Notes under the pieces: model-generated
Databases searched by the model: none
The model's input: the letters and a program-made list of their open reading frames with translations, nothing else
What the model was told of the DNA's origin: nothing
Assembly: GCA_963829355.1 (NCBI GenBank)
Contig: CAWHHZ010000014.1
Span: forward strand, 62,001 to 126,000
DNA from: CAWHHZ01 sp963829355
GTDB lineage: Bacteria; Acidobacteriota; Thermoanaerobaculia; Gp7-AA8; JAHWKK01
Direction of reading: 5' to 3'
Length of the DNA stretch: 64,000 nt
Translations under genes and position numbers: made by a program
Part shown: positions 60,848 to 64,000 of the stretch, one piece after another
How positions within the stretch are numbered: position 1 is the first letter of the stretch
Layout: the number at the start of each line of letters is the position of its first letter

Positions 60848-61548
60848 CGAGACCCACCGCTCCGGATCTTCGAGAGTTTCTCCTTCGCGTCCTCCAGAGC
60901 CTTTCGCTTTTCGTCGAACTGACGCTCGACGACCTCGCGATGGTCCTCCTCTTCAATCATGTAGTACTCGGACTCGAGCCTGCGCAGCTCGGTCTCGAGC
61001 GTCGAGATCTGCTCCTCGAGTGCCTTCGCCTCGGCTTGGCGCCGGGCGGCGCTCAGTTGCGCCTCCGCAGCCGTGCCCTGCCCGCTGTTCTTCAACTGGG
61101 GCAGACGCTCTTCCACCGGGACGATCTCGGGCTCGCGCACGTTCGTTCCCTGTACGACGATCAGCTTTCCCTTCGTGTGCGAAAGATCTGCATCGGTGAA
61201 GCTGCGGGCGGAGCTCTTCTTATTTTTGGAGCTCTTGGCAGCCTTCACGAGCGGCGAAACGTTCTTCTGGGTGGCGTCCTTCGGAGTGACGCTGCGCTCG
61301 TCCGTCGAGCGGATTTCGGGATCCTCTGCGTCTTCGTCTGACGCAGTGTCACTCCCGCGTGAATACGCCTGCGCTTGCGGATCCGTCGTGGTCTCGCTGT
61401 CGCTGTCCGGACTCGATTCTGTCTGAGCGATGAGCGGTGACGCGAGAACAACCATGAAGATCGATGCGCAGAGAAGAAGCATCAATCTGCCGGAAAGCGG
61501 TCGAGAGTTGGCCATGCTGCTCGTAACAAGACGCTTTCTGCCATTCAT
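60844..61548 (-). CDS. Exported coiled-coil protein of unknown function
   Basis: 234 residues from ATG 61548 (an alternative ATG at 61515 is in the same frame). A signal peptide (LMLLLCASIFMVVLASPLIAQ) is followed by an acidic, Ser/Asp-rich disordered stretch, a basic Lys/Ser segment (AAKSSKNKKSSARSF), a small GKLIVVQGTNVREPEIVPVEE region, and a C-terminal coiled coil (residues about 165-225, QAEAKALEEQISTLETELRRLESEY...FDEKRKALEDAKEKL). It looks like a periplasmic spacer or adaptor. It overlaps miaB, so it may be co-expressed. Confidence 0.7.
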   Translation of the reverse strand: MNGRKRLVTSSMANSRPLSGRLMLLLCASIFMVVLASPLIAQTESSPDSDSETTTDPQAQAYSRGSDTASDEDAEDPEIRSTDERSVTPKDATQKNVSPLVKAAKSSKNKKSSARSFTDADLSHTKGKLIVVQGTNVREPEIVPVEERLPQLKNSGQGTAAEAQLSAARRQAEAKALEEQISTLETELRRLESEYYMIEEEDHREVVERQFDEKRKALEDAKEKLSKIRSGGSR

Positions 61549-61640
61549 TTCGCGATCGTGCGGCGTTCGCGACGGCAGGTCACGAAACAGGGAGGAGCAA
61601 AAAGAAAGGAGAGGTGGCGGAGTCGATCTGTCCAGACTGC

Positions 61641-63446
61641 TCACATACCTGAGCCGAGGCTCTTCGACAGGTTGTCCGGAATCTTCATCGCAACCTGCTC
61701 GATCAGGAACTCCTCGATCTCCTGTGCAGTGCGTTTCGAGAGCGCCTGCTCGGCGATCCTCCTGCAGTCCTTGAATCTGAGGGAGCGGAGAATGTTCTTG
61801 ACCAGCGGGATCGACGATGGATTCATCGAGAAGTTCTTCAATCCCATGCCCGCGAGCAGTGGTGCGTACAGAGGCTCCCCTGCCATCTCTCCGCACATCG
61901 ACACGGTGATGTTTGCGTTTTCGCCGGCGGTGATCACACCCTGAATCAGCCGGAGCACCGCTGGGTGCAGTGGCTCGTAGAGATAGCTGACGTTCTCGTT
62001 GCCCCGGTCAATCGCCAGAGAGTACTGGATCAGGTCGTTCGTTCCGATCGAGAAGAAATCGACCTCCTGCGCGAGCAGATCCGCGATCATGGCGGCGGCC
62101 GGAACCTCGATCATGATGCCGAGAGGAACGCTACGGCTGTACTCGATGCCCTCGGCGTCGAGCTCCTGTCGGACGTCGCGCAGAAGAGCTTTTGCCTGCC
62201 GGAGCTCCTGAACGCCCGTCACGAGAGGGAACATGATCTTGAGCTCCCCGTGGACCGACGCGCGCATGAGGGCTCTCAACTGCGTTCGAAACATCCCGCG
62301 ATAGCGCATGCAGAGGCGAAGCCCCCGGAGACCGAGCACGGGATTGTCCTCTTCGGAACCGATCACCTCCCGTGCGAGTTTCTTTCCACCCAGATCGAAT
62401 GTCCGAATCACCGCGGGATGGGGAGCGACCGATTCGATCAATGTACAGTACAGCTCGTAGTGCTCTTCCTCGGTCGGCAACTCCGGGCTTTTCGAGATGT
62501 AGAGAAATTCAGACCGGTACAACCCGATCCCCTCGGCGCCGAACCGGAATACATCCTTGACCTCCGCCTCCAGCTCGATGTTTGCCTGCAGGACGACATG
62601 TCGTCCGTCGCGCATCTCCGCCTTGAGGTCACGGTTCTCGAGGAGCCGGCGCTCGTACTCCTGGTGGCGGGAGACCCGGCTTTCGTACTCCTCGACCATT
62701 GCTGGAGAGGGATTGACGTGGATCGTCCCCTCGTAACCGTCGATGATCACGAGCTCGTCGTTGTCGATGATCTCGGTCAGCCGCGGCACGCCGATGACGG
62801 CTGGGATGAACAGCGATTTTGCAATGATGGAGGTATGGGAAGTCTTTCCTCCCGACTCCGTCGCGAATCCCACGATCGGACGGCGATTGAAGTGGACTGC
62901 GTCGGCCGGGGTGACGTCGTCCGCGAGCACGATCACTGGGTGGTCGATCTCCGATAGATCGTGGTGGGCAATTCCCTGGAGGTTCTTGAGAAGACTCGCA
63001 CCGACGTCTTCGATATCCTCACCGCGTTCGCGGAGATACTCATTCTCGAAGCTCGAGAAGCGTGCAAGCAGCTCCTCCTCGACCTCGGCGACAGCCCACT
63101 CCGCATTGATCTTTTCGTCCCGGATCTTCTGGGTGATCCTGTCGGCGAACGACGGGTCCGAGACGATCATTGCGTGAGCGTCGAAGATCGAGGCGTACTC
63201 GTCCCCCATCGAGCGGCTGACTTTCTCGCGCAGGACGAGAAGATCGCTGCGGGTCGTCTCGACTGCCTCTTCGAAGCGCTTGATCTCTTTCGGGACTTCG
63301 TGCTCCTTCAAGGGCACGCGGTAGATGGAGCTCACCCTCTTCTCGACAATGACGGCCCGCCCGACGGCGATGCCGGGGGAAACTCCGGTTCCTTTGTAGG
63401 TCCGGAGCTCGAGAGCGGCTTCATCTGGGGAGAGCTGCACCATCAC
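61641..63446 (-). CDS. ptsI: PTS enzyme I (phosphoenolpyruvate-protein phosphotransferase)
   Basis: 601 residues, normal for EI. The N-terminal HPr-binding part leads to the phosphorylated His in SGGKTSHTSIIAKS near residue 197. PEP-binding residues include GIGLYRSEFLY, RTFDLGGKK, FPLV, GIMIEVPAA, FFSIGTNDLIQYSLAIDR and SMCGEMA. Starts just after hpr with 5 nt between. No sugar permease (EIIBC) gene is in view, so this looks like a regulatory or minimal PTS. Confidence 0.93.
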   Translation of the reverse strand: MMVQLSPDEAALELRTYKGTGVSPGIAVGRAVIVEKRVSSIYRVPLKEHEVPKEIKRFEEAVETTRSDLLVLREKVSRSMGDEYASIFDAHAMIVSDPSFADRITQKIRDEKINAEWAVAEVEEELLARFSSFENEYLRERGEDIEDVGASLLKNLQGIAHHDLSEIDHPVIVLADDVTPADAVHFNRRPIVGFATESGGKTSHTSIIAKSLFIPAVIGVPRLTEIIDNDELVIIDGYEGTIHVNPSPAMVEEYESRVSRHQEYERRLLENRDLKAEMRDGRHVVLQANIELEAEVKDVFRFGAEGIGLYRSEFLYISKSPELPTEEEHYELYCTLIESVAPHPAVIRTFDLGGKKLAREVIGSEEDNPVLGLRGLRLCMRYRGMFRTQLRALMRASVHGELKIMFPLVTGVQELRQAKALLRDVRQELDAEGIEYSRSVPLGIMIEVPAAAMIADLLAQEVDFFSIGTNDLIQYSLAIDRGNENVSYLYEPLHPAVLRLIQGVITAGENANITVSMCGEMAGEPLYAPLLAGMGLKNFSMNPSSIPLVKNILRSLRFKDCRRIAEQALSKRTAQEIEEFLIEQVAMKIPDNLSKSLGSGM

Positions 63447-63451
63447 GGTCT

Positions 63452-63721
63452 CTATTCGGCCTCGTCGAACTTAGCATCAAAGAGCTCCTCAATCGAGCGC
63501 AGGGCATCCTGCTCATCGCTGCCGTCAGCGGTCACGATGATCGTCGAGCCTTTCGGCGCCGCCAGAAGCAGGACGCCCAGAATGCTCTTGGCGTCCACCT
63601 CCTCGTCGCCCTTCCGTACCTTCACGTCGGACGAAAAGCGTGCCGCGGTGTGAACGAGCTTGGCCGCTGCCCGAGCGTGCAGGCCCAGTCGATTCTGGAT
63701 CTCAAGTTCCTTCGTGATCAC
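63452..63721 (-). CDS. ptsH: Phosphocarrier protein HPr
   Basis: 89 residues with the active His15 in LGLHARAAAKLV and the regulatory serine region AKSILGVLLLAA. It accepts phosphate from EI. Its start overlaps the EIIA stop (63702-63721), so EIIA, HPr and EI are one translational unit. Confidence 0.93.
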   Translation of the reverse strand: MITKELEIQNRLGLHARAAAKLVHTAARFSSDVKVRKGDEEVDAKSILGVLLLAAPKGSTIIVTADGSDEQDALRSIEELFDAKFDEAE

Positions 63722-64000
63722 TCTGACTCTCCTGTTCGGATTCGTCGGCGGTCAGCAGGTTCGAAGCGACGCGGATCGCGCGCGCACCCTTCTCGCAAAT
63801 CTGCCTGGCGAGAGGTGGAGCGCTCTGGCTCGTCCTGTTCAGGGAGCCGAACTTGACGATCATCGGCAGATTCACGCCGGTGACGATCTCGACCTTCCCC
63901 GTCTGTAGAAAGGATAAACTCAGATTGCTGGGCGTGCCACCGAACATGTCTGTAAAAATGATGACTTCAGCTCCTCCGGGAACCCTGCCCAGGGCCTGTT
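63702..64000 (-). CDS. Mannose-type PTS EIIA domain protein (5' end outside window)
   Basis: The frame is open to the window edge. The visible 99 residues include ALGRVPGGAEVIIFTDMFGGTPSNLSLSFL, the EIIA-Man motif (TDLFGGTPSN), and GVNLPMIVKFGS. The active His near the N-terminus lies outside the window. With HPr and EI it forms a phosphorelay that may regulate carbon or peptide metabolism. Confidence 0.85.
   Translation of the reverse strand, partial: QALGRVPGGAEVIIFTDMFGGTPSNLSLSFLQTGKVEIVTGVNLPMIVKFGSLNRTSQSAPPLARQICEKGARAIRVASNLLTADESEQESQSDHEGT

Noticed and set aside
1..64000. tRNA, rRNA genes, prophage or plasmid modules
   Set aside because: No cloverleaf, rRNA or phage structural or integrase pattern was recognised; a covariance search would be needed to exclude a single tRNA.

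Overview
The window is a GC-rich, gene-dense bacterial chromosome segment with about 50 genes and no rRNA, tRNA, plasmid or phage genes. The best guess is an Acidobacteriota-like organism (possibly Thermoanaerobaculia). The reasons are a Pkn-type Ser/Thr kinase fused to a PD40 propeller, many exported peptidases (M14, M13, S9, M20), LPS-export and LolA genes, and intergenic spaces filled with short palindromic repeats. No 16S gene is present, so the phylum is inferred.

Layout. 1-3.9 kb: AddB-like nuclease end and an AddA-like helicase-nuclease split by a frameshift. 4.1-8 kb: MFS transporter, two small ORFs, M14 peptidase. 8.1-11.8 kb: N-formylglutamate amidohydrolase, QEGLA-motif (DUF1704) protein and glutathione-synthase-like ATP-grasp gene in one run. 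12-15.3 kb: SnoaL-like protein, secreted protein, MarC, CIA30. 15.5-26.9 kb (minus): kinase, M13, S9, two tandem photoactive-yellow-protein-like PAS proteins, M20, 2OG oxygenase. 27.1-33.3 kb (plus): ribosomal protein S1, membrane protein, DnaE. 33.5-36.4 kb: multi-sensor GGDEF-EAL protein (split). 36.8-44.1 kb (minus): LpdA, E2, CPBP protease, LipB-Nudix fusion, LipA, ferredoxin, ferritin-like, HesB-like and M50, a module joining lipoate synthesis, its consumers and Fe-S proteins. 44.3-45.5 kb: tiny genes including a strong candidate selenoprotein of the SelW/Rdx family. 45.7-47.9 kb: RAYT transposase amid its apparent REP repeats. 48.7-52.5 kb (minus): prenyl synthase, YajQ, LolA, small protein, KdsD. 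52.7-54.3 kb: PckA. 54.6-64 kb (minus): LptF-LptG fusion, ParB, ParA, bifunctional nuclease, MiaB, coiled-coil protein, EI, HPr and a Man-type EIIA.

Most notable: (1) a Rdx gene whose CxxU position is an in-frame UGA followed by a SECIS-like hairpin and whose ATG overlaps the upstream stop; (2) tandem PYP-like proteins, one keeping the chromophore cysteine; (3) a 272-bp MITE-like element with 30-bp inverted termini and a 5-bp duplication, nested in a dispersed repeat; (4) a dispersed repeat read in frame near the N-terminus of AddA; (5) the RAYT/REP cluster.

Five loci carry frameshifts, mostly next to short homopolymers and in genes expected to be needed (LpdA, E2), so consensus errors are more likely than true decay.
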